Shown here in pieces: positions 33,547 to 44,171 of a stretch of 64,000 nucleotides of DNA; positions within the stretch are counted from its first letter, which is position 1; each line of letters opens with the position of its first letter. Both the position numbers and the translations under genes were made by a program. The DNA lies in contig AXZN01000015.1 of assembly GCA_000498155.1 (NCBI GenBank), forward strand, positions 124,001 to 188,000. Reading direction: 5' to 3'. Source of the DNA: Shiraia sp. slf14 (taxonomy: Eukaryota > Ascomycota > Dothideomycetes > Pleosporales > Shiraiaceae). The notes below the pieces were generated by a model. The model did no database searches. It saw nothing but the letters and a program-made list of their open reading frames with translations, and was not told where the DNA came from.

Positions 33547-35083
33547 CTACCCCACCCTCTTGTCATCGCCTTCGTCAGTTGGCGGTGACTCTTTGCTCAG
33601 GTAGTCGGCATTCTCTGCTTCTTCATACTCCTCGATTAAGCCCGTGACGACCTCTTTGGCTTCGTCGAATTCACCTAGACCATCTTTGAAGGGGGCCTCT
33701 CGCTTGTAGCTCTCTAAAAAGGCGTTGCGTTTTCTTAGGGTATTGTATTGTGCTACTATGCGCTTGAACAGTGTAGCGATACCGGTGTGATTGGCAAGCA
33801 TGAGTCCAGAGACGCGATGTGATGATGTGACATAAGGTGACTTTTTGGTTAGAGCCACTTGAATGGAGGCTGGCCCCCACGGAATGAAGGTTGCTAGACG
33901 GCGTTCGCGAATACGCATAAGCGATTTGTGTACCTGGTCATGTCAGCGGATGTGCTTACAGGGTGGTGGGGGCTGCCACTTACGTCTGAGGGGTCTGCTT
34001 CGCCTTGAATGATATTCAAGATTGACATGTAGCAGCTCTTCTTCGTTGGGTTTGTCGAGACCATGCGGTTCTTGGGCTGCAGCAATCTCCTCATGACATC
34101 CAAAACCGTGGTTTTGCGCACAGTCTTTGCTTGCTCTACATTTTCGCCAGAGAAGGGTGTGTATGAGGTCATGAGGAAATGGCATCGTGGTGTGGGGATA
34201 AGAGATGCAACAATGCCGACAAGATCATTATGCATGTAGCCTGGATATCGAAGGGTTGTGGTACTGGCAGACATGACAGTCGAGACAAGCTGGTTCGTTT
34301 GCTCAAAGGATGGATTCAGGACGTGCAGCCTGTCCGCAGCGATTTTGGACAGAGCACCGTTATCGAGGACGACCTACAACGCATCAGAATGCAAACAGCT
34401 TACATGGGGGTGGAGAGTGTACTTACGACTGAGTCTGCGTTCTGGGTCAACCGTCGCATACTTAGTAGACTGTTGTACGGCTGAACCACTATGTCACCGT
34501 CTTGTGTATTTGGAAAAACGCTGTACGTTTGTATAAGCTTCTTGGGAAAGCGATCGTTGAGGCGCTCGAGCATGAAGGATCCCAGACCTGAGCCTGTACC
34601 GCCAGCAATCGAGTGTAACAACATGAAGCCTTCGAGGGAGTCGGAGCCATCGGCCTCGCGATCAATCATGTCTAGAACATCTTCGTGTACTTGCTCTCCC
34701 ATGCTGTAGCCCATGCCCCAGTTATTACCTGCGCCGGTGCCATCCTTGTGTATGTAGAAATTCTCTGGGTTGTATATGTTCTTGTATGCACTCTGCTGAA
34801 TCGAGTTGAGCACACGCGGTTCGAGGTCTAATAAAATGGCTCGTGGGATGTAGCGCGTATCATCTGACTGGTAGAAGAAGACATCCTTGCGGTCGCCGCC
34901 TTCAGTTGCAAAGTCCTCGAGGTTACCATCCTGATTGATACCATGTTCCTGGCACAATTGCTGCCAAAACTGCTGCCCGACACTGTTGCCGCATTGGCCA
35001 GCTTGGAGTGTTATTATTTCTCTGGAATTATGTCAGCAAACATGTACATGTGAGCGATTCAATTCGTTGGCGTACCTAGGCAT
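33547..35083 (-). CDS. mipA: Gamma-tubulin
   Basis: Core of the microtubule nucleation complex at spindle pole bodies. Four exons: 35076-35083, 34427-35021, 33984-34373 and 33547-33933, giving 459 aa. The first exon is only 8 nt (ATG CCT AG); splicing restores the family start MPREIITLQAGQCGNS. GTP-binding motif GGTGSGLGSF lies near residue 143. Gamma-specific segments include EHGINQDG, HKDGTGAGNNWG and RRLATFIPWGPASIQVALTK. The C-terminal tail is acidic (EEYEEAENADY). All intron phases agree. The neighbour upstream on the same strand is the glycerophosphodiesterase gene, whose stop lies 246 bp before this ATG. Confidence 0.97.
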
Positions 35084-35328
35084 GGTGTTGTATGGGAGTG
35101 AAGTGGCATGTGTACGCGACGCGGGGTTGACCAAGCGCGTCGCTGGCCCTGGAAATTATTGGGCATCGCGCATTGCTTCTTCCGTCCATCCACCACAACC
35201 ACCGCCATATCAGCCTTACAACTCAACCACACGACATTATAAAGAACATATATGATGATGCGATTAACACCAACAGAAAACATTGCTTTGGTCTAAAGCC
35301 GGACTATTATACTAATGTCGCAGCGCTT

Positions 35329-36674
35329 CTATCGCTTCTTCGACCTTCCTTCGCCCACGCCAAACATGCACCAGAACAATACCGTATAGATGACGGCAAA
35401 AATGTTTATCCGTACAATATCCAGCCTGTCTTTGATGCTCATCCCGTCTTTTGTTCCTTCATGCCAGCTATTTCGCACTTCCAAGAATAGCTTCGGATCG
35501 TCAGTGATTACTCCATCGAGTCCCTGTCGAATGCCCCAACGCATCCTCGATTCTTCATTCACGGTCCAGGCATAAACAGCCCTTTTCTCTCTCTGAGCTT
35601 TACGAGTGAAAGCTTTCCCCCATGGCGTCATGAGCACCACTTGGTGCATGTTGAATGAAACGTTCGGAACTGTGAAGAAGTACGATGCAACCAATGTTGA
35701 AAACCCAATATGGGAAATCGGGAATCCTGGCACATAACGTGAACAAAGGGGCAGATATTTCGCCGCCCAAATACCCAACACAACACGGCTATGCCATGGC
35801 CGATTTGGCGCACTGGGAACGCTGCGTATCGTTTCACCAATTAGCCGCATAACATCGTCTGCGTTATTATCAAGCTGCTTATCATCAACACGTGTTGTTG
35901 GTCTATGAACTGGAAACGCCGTACCTTGATATCTAATAAAACCCAGATGTCTTCCAATCCAGGCTGTGCCAAATACTCAAGTAGATCAGCGAGGCGGGGC
36001 ATCGACTCGTGTGGCTCTTTGAGTGTCCTCAGTTTGCTCACAAATTCGTAGTCGCAGTCAATAAGTTTCTCTTGTCGACCAAAACAACGCTTGAGATCCT
36101 TATCCTACATGTTTTCAGTATACAGCTAACACAATACGTCAATCGCAGTCTTACGTGCGACAGGACGACCACGCCATCTTTTGTCAGGTGGATATCTGTT
36201 TCTATAGCATCTGCACCAACATCGACTGCACCTTTAAATGCACCCATGGTGTTTTCGGGGAATTTGGCCTTATAACCTCGATGGGCTATGGCCTGTGGCC
36301 GTGTATTCCCTGATACATCTTTACGAGCAAAGGCAAAAGAGGCTGTTCCTGCGTCAATACTTCTTCGTTCCACGTCATATGAGCTGGAAGCTGACCTAAT
36401 GGGAAGTTCGTTTTTGGTCCAAGTAATGGTTGTTCCACGATCTTGTCCAACTCTCTTGTCAGGCCTTCAAACACAGGAGGTACACCCACGACCATATTTT
36501 CGATTATTGGTGTCTGCACATCGAGTGCGTCATCCTGTCTTTCGATCATTGCGCTCAATATGCAAGGACTGTTGGCACCCCGCTGTCCACTAATAATACC
36601 CCGACAGATTCCTAGACGGACCAACTGGACCTAAAGGAATCGGAGCTGTCGGAATTAAGCTCCACGTTCGTCAT
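35329..36674 (-). CDS. Glycerophosphodiester phosphodiesterase, Pgc1-like
   Basis: Hydrolyses glycerophospholipids; the yeast relative Pgc1 degrades phosphatidylglycerol. Secure exons are 36155-36395, 35925-36104 and 35329-35874. They carry IAHRGYKAKFPENT, ADAIETDIHLTKDG, WVLLDIK and GLDGVITDDPKLFL, the GDPD signature. A C-terminal hydrophobic helix (IFAVIYTVLFWCMFGVG) suggests membrane or lipid-droplet attachment. No ATG precedes the HRG motif in the second exon. I therefore propose a first exon at 36631-36674 (MTNVELNSDSSDSF), spliced in phase across a 235-bp intron, giving 336 aa. The weak donor (GTCCAG) makes this exon provisional. Confidence 0.82.
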
Positions 36675-37861
36675 ACAATCGAACTCCAACGGGCAACGAA
36701 GGAGCAATAACGGAACCGGCAAAGAACGTGAGAAGACCAAAAGTAACGGCCACGAAGCAGCGGCGCAAGCGTAGATTTACACTACCCAAAACGCCATGCT
36801 CAAGATCATCTCTCATAGCGGGGGCGCCCAAAAAAACTTCTCTCACAGCGCAGCGCACCGCGGAACCCGTCGCAAGCACCAAAGAAACCGCCCTACCGCC
36901 TTTCAACCTACATAGACGGAGGCAGCACCCCAACCTAACAATCGACACACATGTAACTGCATTCGGCTGGCCGTGAGCAAACTGCCCGACGCACCTGGCA
37001 TCGCATTGGCCAGAAGAGAAAATAAGCTTGTTCCAAGATTGCTTCGACACTACTCGGATGTCGCATATCCCGGCGCCACAACAGCAACAGTAGCAGAATC
37101 CATCCTTCCCGTCGCGCCCTGCGTCTCAGCCACTTTTTTACCCGCCGCAAATGTCCACGGCTATTAATGAGCATCGCAAAGAAAAGAAACGGGGAAGTTT
37201 TGTGGATTCCATCCATCAAATGACTCGCACGCGTTTGACAATGACATTGCGCAGGGGACGAAGGATGTGTGGGTAAAGCATAGCGTGGTGCGTGGTAAGG
37301 AAATATTGTTAGTACCCTTTTCCCTTTGTTTCTTAGCTGTGGATCATTCCCGCGACCCAGACACCAGACATGCTTCTTGGCAGGACCCCATCAGCCTTGC
37401 AGCTCAGCTTGCTATTATCTGCTACTCCACATATATGTCTGCAAGGCGCAGGCATTTTGCTGACCGCTTGTTGCTCACACGCTCACGCTGCATGCGCGGC
37501 TGCAAGATGCAATCCTTTTCTTACTGCAGTGTTGGCCTGGCTTCCGCGTGGCGCCGGATGGGGTGATAGCCGGCATGGAAGGAATGGCGTGTGATTGAAA
37601 GATATCCTTATGGAAGGTGGTATGGGACGTGGTATTGAAGGATGAGAGGTTGATGTTGCTTGCGGCGTGGTTATTCCATGTGACTCTGCTTGTCCTCGGG
37701 CTTGGAACGGAAAGTTAGATATGTCTGAGTTGCATGCATAGAAGAGAACGCAGACTTGTAAAATCGAGCGCAGACTCGTCATAGAACACTGATTCATTCG
37801 TGTCTTGTAAAAATCTTCTTTCGGCACGTGATATAAAATTTGTCTACTCCCTCTCCATCTT
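36675..37861. other. Intergenic region between tandem minus-strand genes
   Basis: Contains a minus-strand open frame (36655-37050) with a hydrophobic stretch near its end but beginning with GTG, and plus-strand basic frames. None is convincing. No repeat was identified. Confidence 0.4.
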
Positions 37862-38943
37862 CTATGAAGCAACCTCAAACTTGGGTGTATACTTAGAAGC
37901 TGCCTGTTGGAACAGAGCCTTCTTCTCTGCCCAATCGCTCAGCGCTCTATGTTCCTTATCGACAGTTTGTAATTCCTCTTTCAATTGCGCCGTCTCAGTC
38001 GTCTTACCCAACAGCGTATTCAATACGATCAGGTTGGCAATAGTATCTGGTGACTTGGGGTCGAGGGCAATGGCTTGCTGCAGCGCGGCTTCTGCCTCAG
38101 GAAGGCGACCTAGATGGAGTTCCGAGACCGCTTGTGCGACGAGCGAGTGTGGGGACTGAGACTGCGAGGTTTGTGCTAGCTCTTCGAAGACATAGAATGC
38201 AGATTGGTATTTTTCGCCGCCCTAGTTAAAAGTGTGAGCATTTCCTTTCGACGAAGAATTAAAGTTGTCAACATACCTCTCGCATGCCGACCCATGACTC
38301 AGCTATGTTGACTAACAAGCTGTCTTGTGCCCATTTCCGTGCGCGTTGTGCCTCTTTTGCGGCGAGATCTGTGCGGTTTTGTTGCAGGTGTATTTGTACG
38401 ATCAAGGCTACGCTGCTCTGTCGTTAGCCATATATCTTCCCATGCAATATACCATGCACAAATGATATTGCAGAAGTACAAAAAAGTACATACGCATCCA
38501 AACTACCCTGGTGTTTGCTCAAAAGTGCGAGAGCTTCTTCTGTCTCTCCCACCCTCTCCAGTATTATACCCACAAGTAGCTGTACAGTCAGATTTTCCTG
38601 ACCGTGTTGCTCTGCCAGCTTCTTTGCCTGCGACGTTACATCCTTGCCCTGCTCATAGTCTGCCAACAGCTTTACTGCAATTAAATCGGGTGTCTTTTCG
38701 CTTGCGAGTTCGGCGGATACCTCTTTCGCTTGGCCTAGGGCAATCTTTGAACGCAGCTGCAACACACGAACTGGCAGCGCATTACTCGAGGAGAAAGGAG
38801 ATGTGTCAAAGTCGAGGACCTGTTGGAAAGCGCCGGCGTGGAACGCAGAGTGGATGTTTATGAGCTCTGGAGTCAAGTTAGTGGGGTGCCATACAATGGA
38901 ATATATGGGGTGTAGTACCTCCTTCTGGCGAGTAGGGATCCAT
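37862..38943 (-). CDS. SEC28: Coatomer subunit epsilon (epsilon-COP)
   Basis: Part of the COPI coat for retrograde Golgi-ER transport. Exons 38919-38943, 38494-38866, 38277-38412 and 37862-38221 give 297 aa, the usual length. The 25-nt first exon encodes MDPYSPEG and the next continues ELINIHSAFHAGAFQQVLDF, the typical N-terminus. The rest is TPR-like helical hairpins rich in Ala, Leu and Glu (ALALLSKHQGSLDA, LVAQAVSELHLGRLPEAEAALQQAI). Phases agree at all three introns (52, 81 and 55 bp). The end, FQQAASKYTPKFEVAS, matches fungal homologues as I recall them. Confidence 0.93.
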
Positions 38944-39399
38944 GATGTATCTTTTAGAGTATTGGAGGCGTATTTATCAGTATTAAGGCGGTGTCAATGG
39001 CAACGTTGCTGGCTTGTGGATGTGGTGGTGTTGAAGCCACGAATGTGTTTGGCATGTTTGCTTGGACCCTGGTCACTTCTGATTGGCCAGTTATCGGCAT
39101 CCCCATCTAGAAACAACGACCATTGAGTAGCAGGGCAAACCAAACACGATCCAAGTCATGTCTTGGAAATCGCTTGCAATACTCGGCAGAATCTCGAAAG
39201 AATACATGGGAGATTTTGTATTGGTTGGTAGTCGTTACATTCGTTGTTACATAATTACTTCCACTCATGTTCACTGTTGAAGTAATGGGTGCGGTGCCTT
39301 CCCAACATATACGCAGCATATTACGCAGACTTCTCACTCTAAAACCTTACGCTATCACGCCATCACGCTATCGCCCTATCATGGTTTTCACCTCCATGG
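38944..39399. other. Intergenic region
   Basis: Promoter of epsilon-COP and 3' flank of the methyltransferase gene. Short CTATCACGCCAT-type repeats occur near 39350-39380. No gene. Confidence 0.4.
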
Positions 39400-40343
39400 C
39401 TAAAGCCTGCGTACTGAAAATACCAGGTACCTGGTACCCTTAGGGATGAAAGCTTGTGTCTGCTTTGAGAGGTCTTCTTCGCTCAACGATGCAGCAACAT
39501 CCCATTTCGTATCAGTCTCGTCACCAACTTGTTTCCAGAGCTCAGCCCACGACTCGGGATTGTGCATGTACATCTTCGTATCCATGAATATGGTGTTTTC
39601 GCCTGCTTGATACAGCCCAAGCTGTCTTCCTATGACCATGACTCCAGCCAGCGGCTTCATCAATTGGATGATCTTCTTGATGGCTTTCGCCTGGGCATCC
39701 CGATCAAAAAGATGAAAAAACGAAGATGCTTGTAAAATGTCAATTTGACCATCGATATCTCTGAGGTTTGACGCAGCGTCAAAGATATCGGCTTGGATGA
39801 ATTTGGACTTGAGAACAGCTTGGTCACGAAAGAGATCGTAACTGATGTCCCAAAAGCCTCTCGTCAGATCAGATCCGGTCAGATTTTCGGAGGGTGCACC
39901 GTCATGTGCGAGCTTACGGATATCTTGAGCGAAGCAACATCCAAGATCCAGGAACTGCTGTCCCTTCTTGACGCGTTCCAACACCTCGTCATAGACAGGG
40001 TTCTGCGTAGCGCCAATATTGAGGAAATGCCAGTTCCCAAGACAAGGGTAGGGGTATAGCTTGAAAGCTTCATCCCGCTGTTATAGAAACTCAGCATTGC
40101 ATTCCATACTACATACTTACAGTGCAGACTTACCACTTTCTTGATGTGATGGACGATATCAATTGAGGCGATTTCGCTGTAATTTTCGAGCAAATCTAGC
40201 GTCTCAGGGTCGATTTTGGGCGGATTCTTGTGGTACCATGGAAGAGCGCCTGGCTCTTCCAAATATCTTTTGGTCTTGAGGCAGTCCTCGACCCTAGCGT
40301 GCTCGTCTCGAATTGCCACAAGTGCTGGAACATTCTTACCCAT
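39400..40343 (-). CDS. Class I SAM-dependent methyltransferase
   Basis: Exons 40134-40343 and 39400-40077 (56-bp intron, phase 0) give 295 aa. The SAM-binding motif is FLDLGCCFAQDIRKLA near residue 107, followed by LTGSDLTRGFWDI and DILQASSFFHLFDRD. An N-terminal helical cap (YLEEPGALPWYHKNPPKID) is typical of the fungal group that includes the O-methyltransferases of meroterpenoid clusters such as AusD. No other secondary-metabolite gene lies nearby, so it is a stand-alone member. The substrate is unknown. ATG at 40341-40343. Confidence 0.82.
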
Positions 40344-41207
40344 GACTGTAAGTCTCGAATGATGAGGTGAAGTGCTCGTGTATTGCTGTTCAAGTTCTGG
40401 TGTTTGAGATTGCTGCCATATCCTCTTGCCTTTTTATGCATGCTCTGAGCCATGTCGTCAATGTAAACTTGTTGTTCGTGATTGCCAGGCAGATCCCACT
40501 GGCCAATCTCTGTAAGGGGCTATGTCCGAGCCGCGTCTCGCGATGTCTCCGTGGAGTGAACGTTGCGGTGTGCCACAGGCGCAACACAGAGTGGTTTGCT
40601 ACCAATTGTCTGTTGAAGATTCATTGTTTTTGTTCATTAGCGTCGTTTAGTGTACTCTATGCGACTTGTTCTTAGAATATTTTAATACATGAGTGTCGTT
40701 TCCTTTGGTCATCATGTCATTCTATTCCCACCGCTGACTACATATCTAATGCTTTGATAGTTAGATGTTATAGAATACGGCAAAGTCTGCTCTGAATATT
40801 AGTAAAAGAAAGTTCAACTAAAACATTAATTTGAACAATGATGATGCTTAGAAATATAACGGGATACCATTTTTAAACTAAATCGCATTCGTAACTTAAT
40901 TTTTGAACCTTAACAACGATGGCATGGCAATGCATGGTTATTCGTTGAAGCGCGACGACCCCCGCCTAGAACGGATGGCGGGGTTCATTGGATGCGGTTT
41001 GTTGCAACGGCCAATGACGTGGGGCTTGGGCCAAAAACGGGCTAAAAATTCAGAGCCCAAGACAAAAAAACTCGCATGAGATTCAACGCAGCGAACCCGA
41101 AACTACTTTTAAGTTCAGCCCTCAAATTCTCTCATCTTTCTTCCTCTATCCGCAGGTGTGCATCTAGACCTAGTTCTTTCTCTCGCACTACACATCCCTC
41201 ATTCAAA
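40344..41207. other. Divergent intergenic region with AT-rich patch
   Basis: Between the methyltransferase (-) and spermidine synthase (+). From about 40675 to 40920 the sequence is clearly AT-rich. The following 200 bp are pyrimidine-rich toward the spermidine synthase start. Confidence 0.45.
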
Positions 41208-42311
41208 ATGCCTGCCATTGAACACCCCACCATCAAGGGTATGTATTGTTAATCCTGCTTTGAGGCCGCGCGTTTGTATCTAGACGAATAGGGCTGACAG
41301 AAGCTGGTCAGATGGCTGGTTCCGTGAGATCTCCAACATGTGGCCAGGCCAGGCCATGACTCTCAAGGTCAAGGAGGTCCTCCACCACGAGAAGAGCAAG
41401 TACCAGGATGTCCTCATCTTCGAATCGACCGACTACGGCACAGTTCTCGTTCTCGATAACGCCGTCCAATGCACTGAGCGTGACGAGTTCTCGTATGTGC
41501 CCCGCGATTGGCGCAACACACAAGTAGGGACTGACAATCAGCTAGTTACCAGGAGATGATCACTCACCTTGCCTTGAACTCTCACCCCAACCCTGAGAAG
41601 GTCTTGGTCATTGGTGGTGGAGATGGTGGTGTCCTCCGTGAGGTTGTCAAGCATGACTGCGTCAAGGAAGCTGTTCTCTGTGACATTGACGAGGCCGTCA
41701 TCCGTCTCTCCAAGCAGTTCCTCCCTGGCATGTCAGTCGGTTTCGAGCACCCCAAGACCACCACTATCGTTGGCGACGGCTTCAAGTTCCTTGAGGACAA
41801 GAAGGGCGAGTTCGACGTCATCATCACAGACTCCAGCGACCCAGAGGGTCCCGCCGAGGCCCTGTTCCAGAAGCCCTACTTTGAGTTACTCAATGGCGCG
41901 CTCCGCGAAGGTGGTGTCATTACCACACAAGGTTGTAAGCCCCCTCCTAGCCCCGTACACTGCGATCGTTGGTAGAATTCACCCATGCACTGGACAAGTG
42001 CTAGTCGAATCACAACTAACTTGTTTTCTCTAGCTGAGAGCCAATGGCTCCACCTCCCCTTGATTGTCAACCTCAAGAAGGCTTGCAAGGAAGTCTTCCC
42101 CAACGTCGAGTACGCTTACACCACCATTCCTACCTACCCATCTGGCCAGATTGGCTTCATGGTCTGCAGCAAGGACGCCAACCTCGATCTCAAGAAGCCC
42201 CTTCGCAGCTGGGCCCCTGAGGAGGAGGAGCAGCTGTGCAAGTATTACAGCAAGGAGATCCACGAGGCCTCCTTCGTGTTGCCCACATTCGCTCGCAAAG
42301 CTCTTCAATGA
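41208..42311 (+). CDS. SPE3: Spermidine synthase
   Basis: Transfers the aminopropyl group of decarboxylated SAM to putrescine in the cytosol. Exons 41208-41238, 41312-41492, 41546-41931 and 42034-42311 give 291 aa, the family length. Motifs: DGWFREISNMWPGQA, the active-site block VLDNAVQCTERDEFSYQEM, the SAM-site glycine loop VIGGGDGGVLREVVKH, IITDSSDPEGPAE and PTYPSGQIGFM. The first exon holds just MPAIEHPTIK. The Ser-Tyr-Gln-Glu-Met joint is made by the second splice, which confirms the intron. The leader before the ATG is CT-rich, as in highly expressed genes. Confidence 0.97.
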
Positions 42312-44171
42312 GATGACCACCTGGGACGTCTCTAGTTGGTGCAAAGCGATTTTTCCATATCCATATCAATAGATACCATGATTCACGAAGATGAACAAAA
42401 TGTTACACGAGTACCCTTCGATCTCGAAAATGAGGCCATATTTGCCAAGTTCCTACGTGTCGCCTCTTGCCAAGCCAAGGCAAGGTAAAGCAGTGCAAAA
42501 GTGGACTGACTTTTAGTAACATCGGAGCATTCGCATATCTAGTCTGCGCATTTACCTATGGGTCAATTGGCGTGGAATGGTGAAGATGACTACAAACATG
42601 TATTTCCCAAAAGTGCAGTGCAAGACACTCAATTCCACCATTCAAAGGCGCCGCGACGGCAAGATCGGTCGGCAGAGTAAGTTTGGCATCCGATCTTGAC
42701 AATGTCAAAGAACCAGATTACTGGATCTGGATGTTGCAGTGAGCCAGTGAATTGCGCGAGTTTCAGCATTCCGCCTCAGGCGAAGATACAGCTTGGCAAG
42801 CAACAGGCAACGAATACCATGCTGAAAGTCTGGCAGCGGTACTTTGAGTGGAGGAAAATGATCCGATTTCTTTACACGTGCCGTGCCGTCTGCCGAGTCC
42901 CGGGCCTATTATTATGTCGCTTGCGCGCGGTTGGTGTTTGACGTTCAAGGGGCGTGGGAATCCTACACTACAAGTGCAACACCGAGGCAGAGACATCTAA
43001 CTGTCTTGCCAATGCTTACCTGTACCAGAACACGAGGCTAAGTAGCATTTGCAACGGCAATCCAGGCTAGTCCTTCTAAGGCCGTTTCGTCTCCCACACA
43101 TCTTCCTTCGTTCTAGTTATGCACCGCTTGTACGGCATAGTTTGGTACACCGTGAGGCTCAATCATCGTAGAGCCTTTGGATTCATGGCCCGCTGTATCG
43201 TCATAGTGTGGAAACACTAGGTGGACGCCTCGTAGTCTACGCCAGAAATGCGAGACATTGAATGCAGCGCTGACAACGGGCGTTTACCAGTGTGAGTGGA
43301 TTGGCGACATTTCAGAGTATTGGATAGGAGAAGCCCGTGCCTGGTAGAGACAGGCTGACAGGTGCACGTTGGCAAAGCCCGCGGAGAGTCTAATTTGCTT
43401 CAATCTCGCATCGAAATGGTCCATTTCTATGTTTGGATGATGCTCCGGTTTGGCCCGCCAGTTTCGCACATTTGAAGTGTCACCTCCTCGCGGCGGGTTA
43501 GCCGCTTTGGAGTTGCGGAGCATCTGTTTGAGGCTGGCGCCTAGGATCGTGGAAAAGTGGCTCGTGGGTCTATGTGGGAGTAATGTATGGCATCGATGTT
43601 GTGCAGACATGCCAAAGTGAATATAGCCACGCTTGTATCGTACTTGGAGCACGCCTCAAGCCAGCGACTTCCAACCCTTCTCCAGTCCTTTCTGGCTCTC
43701 GACCTGTGGTCGTGTAGTCGTTTGATTTTTATATTCTTGTCTGCATACCTTTTTTGTAATTGGTTGAGCCGGTCTCTTCGTTCACTATATTGTTATTCTT
43801 TCCATTACTCAGCGACTACGCAGACAGCAGCTTCACTGTCTTTAACTACTCGTCCCATCGCGTATCGGCAAATTTCATCACTGGCATCTATGCGATAAAC
43901 CACGACTCGTTCGCTTCCTCGTCTCATTTCCGTTCGTATTGCCTGGAGCATATATTACGCCTATACTGTCCATCTCGCAATTCCGACGTGTCTCTTGTAC
44001 ATACGGGACTTCGTCCTCGACAGTGCCGTAGCCGACATCAGCAGCCCCGCCGCCATTTGGAAGCGGTACCACTTTCTCCGAGGTTCGACAGGACGCACAA
44101 GATTAGCACCCAAGATTTTGTCATTGCGCATTCGACTAAGCGCTTTCCTCAGTAAGATTAATTAAGCGACG
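42312..44171. other. Intergenic region and long leader of NAD kinase gene
   Basis: This 1.86-kb stretch holds no supported gene. From about 43640 to 44160 it is CT-rich on the plus strand, probably promoter and 5' leader of the NAD kinase gene. Open frames there start with TTG. Confidence 0.45.

Noticed and set aside
36655..37050. Minus-strand frame with a hydrophobic segment upstream of the glycerophosphodiesterase
   Set aside because: The apparent first codon is GTG and no spliced model with a true ATG was convincing; its end overlaps the proposed first exon of the neighbour.
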